Shown: positions 11,354 to 23,963, counted from the first letter of the stretch. The stretch: DNA of 64,000 nucleotides from Delphinapterus leucas (GCF_002288925.2 NW_022098069.1:72407660-72471659); one strand, 5' to 3'. Translations and numbers: made by a program. The notes: generated by a model not told the origin, from the sequence alone.

Positions 11354-14300
11354 ATTGTGCTTGGGGTGTGTCAGACTGCACACAGACACACAACTTGGCA
11401 AACTGAACTCTCCTGAAAAAAATCTATTTATGATACAGTTCATATTGGACCAATGTGTTGCTACCGATCCCAATCAATCCTAAACACATTTACCTTCCAA
11501 GCTGAATGAACAACTAGTTATGCTTTCTACTTCATCCACTTCATGAGATTCTCAATCTTTTTATACAATTCTTAGTTATTCAACATCATATGACTACCCT
11601 CATTAATAGTATACATCTATGTGTTTGTGATGGGGGTAAGAATCAGGGTATTCCACATAATAGGTGCCTTATTACCTTGCCTAAATGGATATTTCGCATT
11701 TTCTTTTCCTTAAACATTTATGTAGTTGCTTATCTGCTGGAAGTACAAGTTATTGTGATAATAAATGACAATGTAATTGATCATCCTTTCCTAATGACAT
11801 ATGCATTTTAATAAGTTTATTGAAAAACTCAAAGAGATTGCAGTTGTTATAAGCATTGTAATCATTCTAGGCGTCTGGGTTCAAATGAACAGCAAAAGAA
11901 GTTATTTTCAGACAGGGAGTCGCCTTAAATCAAAATACGTCAGCCATACCAGCTACTTTGAATGAAAAACAATCCAGACACTTGTTTGGCAAACTGGTTC
12001 ATCAAGGATGAGAAAGAGAGGTCTTCTGAAGTGGACTGCGAAAATCAGGAAACTTCTTTGAAGTCACAGATTTATGTGTTAAGGTTGTAATACATTCTAT
12101 ATTATATCTACATTAAAATATTCACTCTTTTGTAAAGTTAACACTCTAGAAGATGTAACATAATTACCCAGTACTTCTCCTAACCTACCACTCACTGTGC
12201 CACCAGCTAAGTTCACACTCCACTTTGAGAAGAGGAACTTTCTACAAAAAAGGAGGGTTAAAGTAATTAGGAAATATTTGAAGAGCTAATGTGATTTAGC
12301 ACTTACTCAATCACATTATCTAAGGGACAACCTTTCTGCTTCTGCATAAAGTCTTCCTTTTTACTTATTTATGCTCAGAAGGCCATAAAATTTTAGTGTA
12401 TGTGTGTGTTATGTATGCAAATGTACCTCTCCCAGTAGTGAATTTGACTTGATCCACCCAATTCCATTTTACACCAAATACTTGACTTTGTCAGACCTAG
12501 AGAAAGCTAAATAATTCAGTTTATGTCATGAAACAGAAAAATAATCTGTATCCATCAGTACTGAGGATGTTCTAAATACTAAATGCTCTCAGAATGAAGA
12601 ATGGTTTACTTCTTCCCCAGTTTTGTAGAAAACTTACCTTTCTGAATTATTAATAAACACTGGATAAAGGCATTGCTGAATTAAAGAATCATTCAATAGA
12701 TCTGAGTAGAAGTGTAACACAAATCACAGAAAACAGATCAACCAAAATAGCAAGTTTAGAAAATTAAAACTGCAGGTTTTAGTATCGCTTGCATATATGA
12801 CTGTACCATACACATACAGCTATTTTCAACAACCAGTTGTAATAACTATTAACATAAGGAACTGAGCCAGGAAAAATAAAGTAATATTTTTTATATAGTC
12901 CAAGAATTTGAAAGATACAACATTCCACACAAACCATTTCCAATGATTTCTTAATTGTTGCAAAACAAAAAATTGTCATTCTTAAGTTGCACAGTGTTCC
13001 TAAAGTTATTAGTCAATATTATTCAGTGTAAATCCCTGTAATCGTCCTCAAAAAGGGTATGAATATTTTGGATAGCTAATACTTAAAATTGATCAGTGTG
13101 GCCAGCTAAAGGGAATAACTTGTGAGAAGGGTGGGAGACCCTCTTTCTACCCTGTTTAGGAAGGCTCTAGTACAGAACTATGTAAATCAATCAAAACTGT
13201 GAAAAGATATGGGTAAAATTATCTGATTCACATTGCAATATAAAAATGCTATATGAGACCTATACTGGGTCTAAAATTTCCCTGGCAATTTATAGAGACA
13301 GTAATGAGTGGACTGTCTAGAGAAAACTTTGGCTGTGTCCAAATCAGTTTGCAAATGGTCTCAGTAAAGATGAAAGAATGAACACAGTGACAAGGGCAAG
13401 ATGTTCACGGAAGCAAAGATTTTATTCCAGAAAAAGAAATAAAATGTCAGTGGTTGTCAGTAATCACTAAATGGAGTTTTCAAACTGAGTTCAATGTTAG
13501 TCATATGATTTTGATACATGCACTCTATAGTACTTTGATTTCTTAACATAACTTAATGTTCTTCAATGTTTTAGCTATTCCTAGGAATACTATGAAAGGG
13601 AAATACATATTGGACACTCTTTATGTCATTTCCTGATTTCACACCTGATTTTCTAGTATTGTTTTGATTCTATTCTTAGAAGAGAACCAAAACCGTGAGA
13701 CATTCTGAGCCTTATTTTTTTAATTAGTGAAACACTTGGTAAGTCAAATGAAGTTTCCTCTTATGTTGTTTAGTTTAGCAAAGATATTCACTGGTAGAAG
13801 AAGCTTGGATATCCACGGTCAAAATATATGGAATGACTCCAGTGAAAGGAAGAAAAGTACAACAGTATTAGTACTATTTCAGGTAGGAAGTTAATTTTAT
13901 CTAGTCTTTGGTAAAATTGAATACATGGGATAAATAATTTTTTAAAAGAAATGTATTTCATTATTTAACTGGAGATTCTGTGGTGTAAGTGAATCCAGGA
14001 ATTTGTAAGATGTTATTCACAGCTCACATTCTCTACCTATCAGTTAGGCAAGTCTTTACGAGGTTGATGAGCAAATAGCTGATTAAAACTCAAGTTATAT
14101 AAGAAATGTATATATTCACAGCTTTGCAACGTTAAGGATAAAATTTAGTTTTATAAGTAAGATTTTCTCAATCACTTAAAAAAAAAAAGCCTCCCTAGAC
14201 TCATGAGCCCATAACTGAAGCACTTTATAGAAAATGAGCACCTCATAAGAATGAGGGGTTTGTTTTTTATCAGCAGAAAAATAAAAGAACAAAATATATT

Positions 14301-14574
14301 CAGTTAGCAGTCTAGAGTTCAGTATAAACTTGGGCACTAAGAGTATTACCCTGGCTGAAAAAAGGGATTTTTTAGAACTTCATAAAAGATGGTCAGGTGC
14401 AGCCGAGTGTACCTGAATGTGAAAAGAATTACAAGTATTGTGGGATAGTAGGTGGTATTCCAAAAATGTAAATCAAGTGGCCAAGAATGTGTTTTAATAT
14501 TTTTAATAGCCCTCGGCTTGTAATAAAGTTTTGAAGGGCTTTTTAAAAAATATATATGAAATTTTACTCTTTAA
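11354..14574. other. unassigned AT-rich sequence
   Basis: Over 3 kb without a gene or repeat family I can name. Short frames (11590-11811 plus, 12779-12979 minus) have no recognisable features. Old unrecognisable repeats are likely but not shown. Confidence 0.45.
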
Positions 14575-14586
14575 ATTCAAAGTCAG

Positions 14587-14956
14587 AGGCTTCCCTGGTG
14601 GTGCAGTGGTTAAAAATCCACCTACCGATGCAGGGGACACAGGTTTGAGCTCTCATCCAGGAAGATCCCACATGCCACAGAGCAACTAAGTCCATGTGAT
14701 ACAACTATTGAACCTGTGCTCTAGAGCCCACGAGCCACAACTACTGAGTCCACATGCCGCAACTACTGAAGCCTGCACACCTAGAGCCCGTGCTCCACAA
14801 CAAGAGAAGCCACTGCAATGAGAAGCCCGTGCACTGCAACAAAGAGTAGCCCCCGCTTGCCACAACTAGAGAAAGCTCACACACAGCAACAAAGACCCAA
14901 TGCAGCAAAAATAAATAAAATAAATAAATTTATTAAAAAATAAACTTTTTTTATAA
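14587..14956 (+). mobile_element. CHR-type tRNA-derived SINE, long form
   Basis: Starts 'aggcttccctggtggtgcag' and includes two copies of the internal 'acaactactga' unit before the 'aacaagagaagccactgcaa' body. The tail is AATAAATA-rich. A 10-bp target-site duplication 'tcaaagtcag' flanks it at 14577-14586 and 14957-14966. Confidence 0.96.
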
Positions 14957-14966
14957 TCAAAGTCAG

Positions 14967-16072
14967 TCACTGTAATTTAATATGTAATGGCGGTGGTAGG
15001 GTTTGAAAATTGATTATTTTTTGTGACCTTTGGGGAAGATATTTTCAGTTATTAGCAGTGTATAATATTGCTTACCCTTTCTCTCATTAACACGTTCCAT
15101 AAAAAATGCAAAATGGAGACTCCTATTAATATCTAATATGATAAATTAAAATTTTCTTACCAATTTTTTCCACAATCAAAATACCAGAATTTTTAGAACC
15201 TGCTTAAAATGTAAATACCAAAATTAAATATATTGAAGTACCAAGAGTTAATATTTCTATCTATGCTAAAAAACTATCCCAACATTCTAAAAGAAATCTT
15301 TTGGAGAATTTCTATAATATTACCCATAGTAGAGAGATGTGACTTTTGGTGATCCACTGAAATTTCTATTCCTTATTATTCATATATGAAATAAGAACTA
15401 AAAGAGTATGCCACAGTCATAAAAGTATTTTGCAAATACAAAACAATGTGAAAACTAATGTAAAAATTATACTTTCAAGTCATTTTTCAGTTTTAAAAAC
15501 ATGTGTTTAATCCACCAAAGCTCAAAACTCATAATATTTGTTTAGTTCAAAGCTTTAGTCAATGTTCAAGTTCTAACACATGAATTAATTCAAAATTAGT
15601 ATATGCATATTTAATATTGATGTATAAATTAACATCTATGCACAACTGCTTGATTTCAAACATCTAAAAAGCTATATCTATGTGTAAGACTATAAAACAA
15701 GGTTTTTTTCTTTTTGGTATGGGTTTACATTGTCTATTAGGGAAAAGAAAAAAAGAATAAAATATCAATAAGGTAGAGATTATGAACATGATGGCAATAT
15801 CATCATGAAATGTTATTTCTATATAAAGCTCTATAATAGTGCCTATAATTTTATCTTGCTTTCTTTTTAATTAAAATGGCAGTTTTTTCCTTATTTGTAC
15901 ATTTTCTTTGTCATATTTAAGCTTTTTTCTCCCAATAAAACTTATTTTGATTTGACTTTGTAGGATTCAGAAAATCTAAAAGTCAGATTAAACGTTTTAC
16001 TTGGGAAAAAAAACCCCTACAATTTTAAGAATAGAGAATCTATATGTCATCCCATCATAGTATTTGTCCATT
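14967..16072. other. AT-rich sequence, nothing recognised
   Basis: No gene, RNA or repeat family recognised. Confidence 0.5.
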
Positions 16073-16086
16073 AGAATATCTTTGAA

Positions 16087-18478
16087 ACCACATGATCATC
16101 TCAATAGATGCAGAAAAAACTTCTGACAAAATTCGACACCCATTTATGGTAAAAAAAAAACTCTCCAGAAAGTGGTCATAGAGGGAACTTACCTCAATGT
16201 AATAATGGCCATATACAACAAACCCACAGCAAACATCATTCTCAATGGTGAAAAACTGAAAGCATTTCCTCTAAGATCAGGAACAAGACAAGGTTGTCCA
16301 CTCTCACCACCATTGTTCAACATAGTTTTGGAAGTTTTAGCCACAGCAATCAGAGAAGAAAAAGAAATAAAAGGAATACAAATTGGAAAAGAAGAAGTAA
16401 AACTGTCACTGTTTGTACATGACATGATACTATACATAGAGAATCCTAAAGATGCCACCAGAAAACTACTAGAGCTTATCAATGAATTTAGTAAAGTTGC
16501 AGGAGTTAATACACAGAAATCTCTTTCATTCCTATACACTAACAACAAAAGATAAGAAAGAGAAATTAAGGAAATGATCACATTTACCACTGCAAAAACA
16601 ACAAAAAATAGAATACCTAGGAATAAACCTACCTAAGGAGGCAAAAAGACCTGTACTCAGAAAACTATAAGACACTGATGAAAGAAATCAAAGACTACAC
16701 AAACAGATGGAGAGATATACCATGTTCTTGGATTGGAAGAATCAATATTGTGAAAATGACTATACTACCCAAAGCAATCTACAGATTCAATGTAATCCCT
16801 ATCAAATTACCAAGGGCATTTTTCACAGAATTAGAACAAAAAAGTTATACAATTTGTATGGAAACACAAAAGACCCTGAATAGCCAAAGCAATCTTGAGA
16901 AACAAAAACGGAGCTGGGAAAATCAGTCTCCTTGACTTCAGACTATGCTACAAAGCTACAGTAATCAATACATTATGGTCCTGGCACAAAAACAGAAATA
17001 TGAATAAATGCAACAGGATAAAAAGCCCAGAGATAAACCCACACACATATGGTCACCTAATCTATGACAAAGGAGGCAAGAATATACTATGGAAAAAAAA
17101 GACAGTCTCTTCAATAAGTGGTGCTGGCAAAACGGGACAGCTACATGTAAAAGAGTGAAATTAGAATGCTCCCTAACACCATACACAAAAATAAACTCAA
17201 AATGGATTAAAGACCCAAATATAAGGCAGACACTATAAAACTCCTAGAGGAAAACAGGCAGAACACTCTTTGACATATATCTCAGCAAGATCTTTTTTGA
17301 CCCACCTCCAAGAGTAATGAAATTAAAAACAAAAATAAACAAATGGGACCTAATTAAACTTAAAGCTTTTGCACAGCAAAGGAAACCACAAACAAGATGA
17401 AAAGACAACCCTCAGAATGGGAGAAATATTTTGCAAACAAAGCAACTGACAAGGGATCAATCTCCAAAATATACAAATAGCTCATGCAGTTCAATATGAA
17501 AAAAACAAACAACACAATCCAAAAATGGGCAGAAGACCTAAATAGACATTTCTCCAAAGAAGACAAACAGACGGCCAACAAACACATGAAAAGATGCTCA
17601 ACATCACTAATTATTAGAGAAATGCAAAATCAAAACTATACTGAGGTATCACCTCACACCAGTCAGAATGGTCATCATCAAAAAATCTACATACAATAAA
17701 TGCTGGAGAGGGTGTGGAGAAAAGGAAACCCTCTTACGCTGTTGGTGGCAATGTAAATTGATACAGCCACTATGGAGAACAGTATGGAGGTTCCTTAAAA
17801 AACTAGAAATAGAGCTACCATGTGACCCAGCAATCCCAATCCTGCACACATACCTGGAGAAAATCATAATTCAAAAAGACACAATGTACCACAATGTTCA
17901 TTGCAGCACTATTTACAACAGCTAGGACATGGAAACAATCTAAATGTCCATCAACAGAAGAATGGATAAAGAAGATGGGGCACATATATACAATGGAATA
18001 TTATTCAGCCATAAAAAGGAATGAAACTGTGCCATTTGCAGAGATGTGGATGGACCTAGAGACTGTCATACAGAATAAAGTAAGTCAGAAAGAGGAAAAA
18101 CAAATATCGTATAATATCTCTTATATGTGGAATCTAGAAAAATGACACAGATGAACTTAATTGCAAAGCAGAAATAGAGACACAGATGTAGAGTATGGAC
18201 ATATGGATACCGGGGTGGGCGGAGGGGGAAGGGGGACTGGGATGAATTGGGAGATTGGGATTGATATATATACACTACTATGTATAAAAGAGATAACTAA
18301 TGAGAAACTACTGTATAGCACAGGGAACTCTATTCAGTGCTCTGTGGTGACTAAATGGGAAGGAAATCCAAAAAAGAGGGGATATATGTTTATGTGTAAC
18401 TGATTCACTTTGCTGTACAGCAGAAACTAACACAACATTATAAAGCAACTATACTCCAATGAATATTAATAATAAAAA
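16087..18478 (+). mobile_element. L1 retrotransposon L1-A, 5'-truncated
   Basis: About 2.4 kb of L1 starting inside the ORF2 RT domain and running through the 3' UTR to an A-rich tail. A 14-bp target-site duplication with one mismatch (agaatatctttgaa at 16073-16086, agaatatctctgaa at 18479-18492) marks the insertion. The 3' UTR has the 'gcacagggaactctattcag' form shared with L1-E and unlike L1-B, C and D. The ORF2 remnant is broken, so the copy is dead. Confidence 0.96.
16094..18145 (+). pseudogene. L1-A ORF2 (reverse transcriptase) remnant
   Basis: ORF2 normally encodes the endonuclease-reverse transcriptase that copies L1 RNA at the target. This copy starts at RT motif A, here a decayed [10 protein letters not shown] in place of the usual [10 protein letters not shown]. 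It keeps motif B ([11 protein letters not shown]). The catalytic FADDM has become FVHDM, so one of the two catalytic aspartates is lost. The frame then breaks repeatedly (16172-16555, 16678-16935, 16895-17158, 17484-17699, 17668-17925, 17894-18145), with the C-terminal CWRGCGEKE zinc-knuckle-like region and the [13 protein letters not shown] segment recognisable. Confidence 0.93.
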
Positions 18479-18492
18479 AGAATATCTCTGAA

Positions 18493-19074
18493 GCAGTAAA
18501 ATGAGGTGCTACTATCTTTTGCTAAAGACATGTATGCTAGAGATACATATGCTAAACAATATGCTCTTTTTGTTTTTTCTTTAAAATTAGTAGTCTAACT
18601 GATTACTTTTTCAAAATGAACTCAAAGCTGCCTGACTTATGACTCCAATTATGGCCCGTTTAAAATAAACAATTTATTGACTACACAGAAGATTTATAGT
18701 CAAATCAGTGGAAGGACACCACATGGTAATATTAATGTTTGGAGATGTGCATTTCTCTTCAAATTTTTTGAATTTCACGTTAAATAAAGTGAGAGACTAA
18801 TAATCCCACAACTGACACTCGAGAATCACGTAATATAATAGAGTTTTGTTTTGCTTTGTTTTGTTGTATGACCTTAGGTACTTAGTAGTCATAACATTGA
18901 AGTATATAAAACCAAGATTTATGTCTTGATAGGAAAAAGTAAGAAGACAGATCCTCAAGAAAATGTATTTGCTGTCACAGCTTAGATCAATTTAGAAAGC
19001 AATTGTGAATATGGTTCTATGGAGGTGTCATTGAAGCAACTTGAAAACAGAATTAGTCACTGAATGCTAAGCAT
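18493..19074. other. unassigned sequence
   Basis: No gene or repeat recognised. A TTTTG-rich patch lies at 18845-18865. Confidence 0.45.
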
Positions 19075-19990
19075 CATTCATTCATTCCATTTATTCATTC
19101 AATCCTTTATTCAATGGGTAAATTGTTCAGTGCTACCAAGTGCTTGCTTCTATACGAAGCAATATTTATACAGCAGTCACAAAGAGATAACTGTCTCTGC
19201 CATCCAGGCCTTTACAGTCTAATAAGGGAGACAGATATTAAAGAAATTATGCTACAAATAAGTATACAATTACTATTGTAACCAAGACTGTAGGGGAAGA
19301 TATTGACTGCTATGAAAGAATATAGACAGGGAACCTAAACAATTTGCCTAATCTTCAGCTAATGGTTCAAGGAAGGCCACGCTAAGGAAACAGCATTCAA
19401 GCTAGGGCAAGACAGAAAAGTAGAAGGTAGTCAGATAACAGTAGAGGAGGAAGAACTTCAGGAAAATAATAACTTAAGAAAAAGCACTGCAGCATAAGGA
19501 GCTTGAAATCCTTAAGCAACCTCAAGAAGATGAGTGGGATACTAAGATGTAAAGCACAGGATACTGGAGGTTGGCAGTAAAGCAGAAAGTAAACCTGGAG
19601 AGAGAAAGAGAAAAAAATAAGGAGGGAGCATGAAATTATGCACAGTCCTGTAGGACCTGTTAGGGATTTTGAGTCAAAAGTAACTATTGCCAGATTTTCA
19701 GAGGGGATGAAGTTATATTTGCATTTGAAATAAATCATTCTGTTTGTTCTGCAGAGAATGGATTAAAGACAGAGATTGTGAAGCAGAAGGGAGACTAATT
19801 AGTAATCTCTGTAGTACTCAGGCTATAAGTCATACTGGCCAAGAGTAATAGCGTCAGCAGAGAGAAGGAATTTGAGACACATTATGTGTGTAGACTTGTT
19901 AGGACTTGCTAACTTAACAGACATGAGGAAAAAGAGAAAATGGGGCCAAGACTGAACCCATCCCAGTATAAATGAAGTTGTTTGTTAATA
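19075..19990 (-). mobile_element. L2 (LINE2) 3' portion
   Basis: The left edge is the antisense L2 tail, a run of 'attcattcattc'. It is followed by the antisense 'cagtgctaccaagtgcttgc', 'catccaggcctttacagtct' and 'gggagacagatattaaagaa' blocks, then the purine-rich L2 body up to about 19990. It is ancient and heavily diverged. The 113-aa minus-strand frame at 19397-19738 has no recognised domain and I treat it as chance. Confidence 0.7.
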
Positions 19991-20064
19991 CAGGAGATGG
20001 TGAAGGAGAAGCATATCTGAAGTAGAAAATCACTGACATTTTGACATGCTCAGATTGAGACTGC

Positions 20065-20300
20065 AATGGAGCGAATGATTGTGCCTCCCCAAAATTCATA
20101 TGTTGACATCCTAATCCTCAATGTGATGCTATTAGGAAGTGGAGACTTTGGGAGGTAATTAGGTCATGAAGGTAGAGCCCTTTTGAATGAGATTAGCGCC
20201 TTCAACAAAGGGACCCCAGAGAACTCTCTCAACCCTTTGGCCATGTGAGAATACGAGAAGACAGCAGTCTGCAACACAGAAAAGGGCCTAGGACCTGTAC
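20065..20300 (+). mobile_element. ERVL-MaLR (MLT1-like) LTR fragment
   Basis: The stretch 'ctccccaaaattcatatgtt' followed by 'gtgatgctattaggaagtgg' and 'ggaggtaattaggtcatgaa' is diagnostic of MaLR-type LTRs, and 'ggccatgtgagaatacgaga' follows in the expected order. It is a partial solo LTR with no internal coding sequence. It lies within an L2-like antisense context. Confidence 0.8.
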
Positions 20301-20600
20301 TCCAAGAATTTGAGTAATGATGGAGAGAAAACAAAACATGATATAGCTAATAAAGAAAGCAGCATTGTGAGAAATAATCTGCTCAGGGTGAGGAAGATTT
20401 GATGAGGAAGGAGCTAGCAAGGAAAGAAGGCCAGGAGTTCAAAACTACAAGGAATCAAAGAAGGAGAATTGTTGGATTAAAGTCCCGAGAAAAAGCTCAA
20501 AGCCTAGCTGAAGAAACTTCCTTGTGAAAGAGAAGGGAAACATCTTACTCTGCATCAGAAAGGAAAGAAGAGATAAAATGGAGGTTTTAGAGTGATTTCA
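20301..20600 (-). mobile_element. possible continuation of the L2 beyond the LTR
   Basis: Purine-rich text ('gatgaggaaggagctagcaa', 'aatcaaagaaggagaattgt') resembles the antisense L2 body and may continue the 19.1-20.0 kb element across the MaLR LTR. Weak. Confidence 0.4.
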
Positions 20601-20924
20601 CACCCAGTAAAAATTATTTCCTTATTGGCTTCAGAAACAAGACTGTTTGACCTAGGAATGGGTAATAAAAGGGCTCAAGTGGGGAATGGGTGGGATTTTT
20701 AACAGATAGTATAGAAAATGCAAAGGGTGAGTAAAATAGCCATCAAGCATCACTGAGGGAAAAAAATGGGGCTGGAAATCTGTATTAAAATCAGTCAAAC
20801 CAATCTGGTTACCTCTTCCTAATATTCCCAACCTTCTCCTCAAAATCTCCTAGACATACCATATTGTTCAGCATTCGCTTCTTGCAAATGTTTATTCAAG
20901 TTTTGATATTCACTTTTTTAGGTT
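20601..20924. other. unassigned sequence
   Basis: Nothing recognised. A short minus-strand frame (20652-20843) has no features. Confidence 0.4.
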
Positions 20925-21048
20925 AAGCTTTTTTAAGGCTTTATTTTTAGAGCACTTTTAGATTCACATCATATTGAACAGATGGTACAGAGATTTCCCA
21001 TATACTCCCGTTCCTCACATACGCATAGCCCCCTCTATCATTAACATG
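20925..21048 (-). mobile_element. ancient L1M (L1MB/L1MC-like) 3' end, first half of an inverted pair
   Basis: This is antisense to the L1M 3' terminus: 'ggctttatttttagagcact' corresponds to the polyadenylated end, and 'gtacagagatttcccatata' with 'cgcatagccccctctatcat' to the adjacent 3' UTR. The next bases switch orientation at about 21048. Confidence 0.75.
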
Positions 21049-21190
21049 TTTGTACTATGGTGGATACATGTCGTTATAAATTTGTTCAAGTGCATAGAGT
21101 GTACACCAAGGGCAAAACAATGAAAACTAAAGACTTTGGGTGATAATGATATGTCAATGTAAGTACATTAATTGTAACAAAGCTTTTAGC
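21049..21190 (+). mobile_element. same L1M 3' UTR, inverted 5' half
   Basis: In plus orientation it reads 'tggtggatacatgtcgttat', then 'ctttgggtgataatgatatg' and 'gtacattaattgtaacaaag'. In the L1M consensus this lies directly upstream of the piece at 20925-21048. The two are therefore contiguous in the source but head-to-head here, as expected from twin priming. Confidence 0.75.
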
Positions 21191-21684
21191 TTTTTAAAGG
21201 CAAATTATTTCTAAAATACTCTCTCACTGACATATGATGGACTATGCCTCTACCTCCCACCCCCATCCTAGACCTACTGAACCAGAAGCCTCAGGTCAGA
21301 GAGCCTGAGAAGTACCAGATGCATCTTTGATCAGACAATTATGAGAAACACATTTTATCCCAACAGGATTTTGTAAAAGGGCCCCAAACTTCATTGCAAC
21401 ATATCTTGAAATGTCTAAGAAGGCCAGAATTATAAAACTGAAAATATTTCCTGTGGTTATAAATTCTGCGATTACCATCAAAGTATAAAGGGAAAACTTG
21501 ATACACTATAACAATCACTGCTACAGGCAGCCTCTAAAGTTCTTTAGCAAATACCAGACAGAGCTCCAGTACTGGAGAGTCTTCACTCTCAATTTCCTTT
21601 TTCTTTACACTGGGCTGTGGCACAAATTCACAGCAAAGTTCTACCCTATGGTCAGGTATGTGCTGTAGTCACAGCAACTGCTTT
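21191..21684. other. mostly unassigned; weak hAT-like similarity
   Basis: Positions 21245-21330 ('ctcccacccccatcctagac', 'ctgaaccagaagcctcaggt') faintly resemble a MER20-type hAT element. The remainder shows nothing I recognise. Confidence 0.3.
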
Positions 21685-22112
21685 ATGCTAAGTGAGGTAA
21701 GTCAGACAAAGAAAAGTACACTATAATATCACTTATAGTGGAATCTGAAAGTCCAATCTATAAAAACAGACTAAGATGGTGGTTAGCAGGGGCTGGGGGG
21801 AGAGGGGATAGGATAGATGTTGTTTAAGGCTACAAACTCACAAGGAGTAGTAAGTCCTAGAGAGGCGATGCATGGTACAGTAAATATAGACAATAATGTT
21901 GTATTATAAACATCAAACTTGCTAAGAGACTAGCTCTTAATTATCACAACCACTAAAAAGAAATGATAATTATGTGACATGATAGAGGTGCTAATTATCA
22001 CTACAATGGCAATCATATTACAATGTTTAAATGTGTCAAACTAACATGTTATACACCTTAAATTTACACAGTGTTATATGTCAAATATATTTCAATAAAA
22101 TGTTTTTTAATG
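21685..22112 (+). mobile_element. L1MA-type 3' end
   Basis: ORF2-end/3' UTR sequence begins with 'gctaagtgaggtaagtcaga' and 'cacttatagtggaatctgaa'. It continues 'ggttagcaggggctgggggg' and 'cagtaaatatagacaataat'. It closes with 'gttatatgtcaaatatattt' and an AATAAA-containing tail. It is 5'-truncated and non-coding. Confidence 0.85.
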
Positions 22113-22695
22113 TTGGAAAACACATTTATAATTATAAACATAATGTGTACGGATGTAAGTATACCAAAGAATATTAAATACTTTTATTACATCTTTTCCT
22201 TTTAGCTTCTGAAAAACCCCTTTTTATATATTTGGATTTTGAAAAACCTAAAATATGGACGAATATATATACTTTCTCACGTGGTAATGTGGAATTCACA
22301 CCCCTACTTCTAGTCTACTAATGATGTTTTTATGGTATTTTTTCAGCTGTCATGTGATTTATCGATGAAAATCACTAGCATCTGAAACCACTTACTGTCC
22401 ACAGCATTTTTCAGTATGACTTCAGGTTACTGAGTTACTTTTTCAGGTAAATAAACCTAACGATTGAACCCATCTACACAAAACCTATTGCCACACTTAA
22501 GAAGTTTAAAAGATCCTACTTTAGCATGAACAACAGAAAATGGAAAGGAACATATATAGAAAGAACAAATATGAAAAATAAGCAGTGTGGCTTTGAAGAT
22601 TTTGTTTCATTGAATCCCATCAAATTCTGAATTCTTATGAAAATGACTAAAGTTTTTAAATATTAACATAAAACACACAAATAAAACTCCTGTTT
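22113..22695. other. unassigned AT-rich sequence
   Basis: No gene or repeat recognised. Confidence 0.5.
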
Positions 22696-22710
22696 ATAAT
22701 CTACATTGCA

Positions 22711-22939
22711 GGGCTTCCCTGGTGGCGCAGTGGTTGAGAGTCCGCCTGCCAATGCAGGGGACACGGGTTTGTGCCCCGGTCCGGGAAGATCCCACATCCC
22801 GCGGAGCGGCTGGGCCCGTGAGCCATGGCCGCAGAGCCTGCACGTCCGGAGCCTTGTGCTCCGCAACGGGAGAGGCCACAACAGTGAGAGGCCCGCGTAC
22901 AGCAAAAAAAAAAAAAAAAAAATTAAATAAAAAATAATA
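22711..22939 (+). mobile_element. CHR-type SINE, short form, young
   Basis: It has a complete head 'gggcttccctggtggcgcag' with the A-box-like 'tggcgcagtgg' and a B-box-like 'gggtttgtgcc', then a body ending 'gcccgcgtacagc' and a long A tail. A perfect 15-bp target-site duplication 'ataatctacattgca' lies at 22696-22710 and 22940-22954. The low divergence and perfect duplication suggest a recent insertion. Overlapping 60-80 aa frames are shadows. Confidence 0.97.
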
Positions 22940-22954
22940 ATAATCTACATTGCA

Positions 22955-23279
22955 TTATTTGAAATTATATTAATTCATTTTAAATTACAACTACAGAAAA
23001 TTAATGTCCACATGTTTAGATAATTATCAATAATCAATGTCATTTCTTCAAGAACAAGGAAATCCAGGGTTCAGTTGTCTAAAATTCTAACCCATTTCTC
23101 TAGATATAATTCCCTAAATGATAAAGGACACACATATACATTCTAGAGGATACATCAATCAAATTTACAAATGCAACCAATTGGGTCTTCGGTCCCAAAC
23201 TTCATTGCTCTCTTCTCCCCTGCTGAACTAGGGAGAGCACAGGGGCTTGGAGAGAAGTCTCCATGTTCTTCATATATGA
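22955..23279. other. unassigned sequence
   Basis: Nothing recognised. Confidence 0.45.
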
Positions 23280-23528
23280 TAAGAAGATAGTCATAGCTTA
23301 GCGTTGTGAGTATATCCTACAAGCCAGACCCTGCTTTAAGCACTTTTCATGTATTAATCTAATTTTCACAACTTTAAGAGACCCATTTTGCAGATGATAA
23401 AATTAAGGCTCAGAGGAATATAGTAACTTGCTCGAGATAACCTAGCAGTTGTGATAGAGCTAGGATTTACATCCAGGCAGTTCAATTCCAGAGACCACAT
23501 TCTTAACTATTATACCCCACTGTTTCTC
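23280..23528 (-). repeat. MIR SINE, near full length
   Basis: Antisense MIR blocks occur in order: 'cagaccctgctttaagcact', 'catgtattaatctaattttc', 'cccattttgcagatgataaa', 'gctcagaggaatatagtaac', 'gagctaggatttacatccag' and 'cattcttaactattat'. This is one of the better-preserved MIRs in the window. Confidence 0.85.
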
Positions 23529-23948
23529 TCCAGATAATTAGCCTAAGGCTGGGAGAGAAGGAACACAAAGCAATTCAAAGGAAGAAGTGTCAAGAATGCA
23601 TTTCATAGAGAAAAGGGTACTTGAAACTCATAGCTCCTTTCTCTGAAAGTCCTATTCTCTAGCACCAGGGCCCAGTTAGAGCATGTTAGACCTTCCATTC
23701 CTTGGGAATAGATAGAGTGGAAAGGAATAAAAGAAGATGCTCCATTATTCCATCTGTAAGGCATAATTTAAATCCAGTACTCCACGATATTTTCTCTAGT
23801 TACCAAAAATGGGCTTAATAAATTAGGTCTTTGGCCATCTAGAATAGCCTACCTCAAAGGAGAAAATTAGCTGAGGTTCAAAACTGTTTTCCTTTCAAAC
23901 ATTTGCCACTGTTCCTATGAACCAGCACTTCAAATTCTCATGGACATT
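23529..23948. other. unassigned sequence
   Basis: Nothing recognised. Confidence 0.45.
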
Positions 23949-23963
23949 TGTAAATGTCCTTTT

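Noticed and set aside
19397..19738. 113-aa hydrophobic minus-strand frame
   Set aside because: It lies within the L2 3' region, which is non-coding at that point. Hydrophobicity follows from A/G-rich sequence read in antisense.
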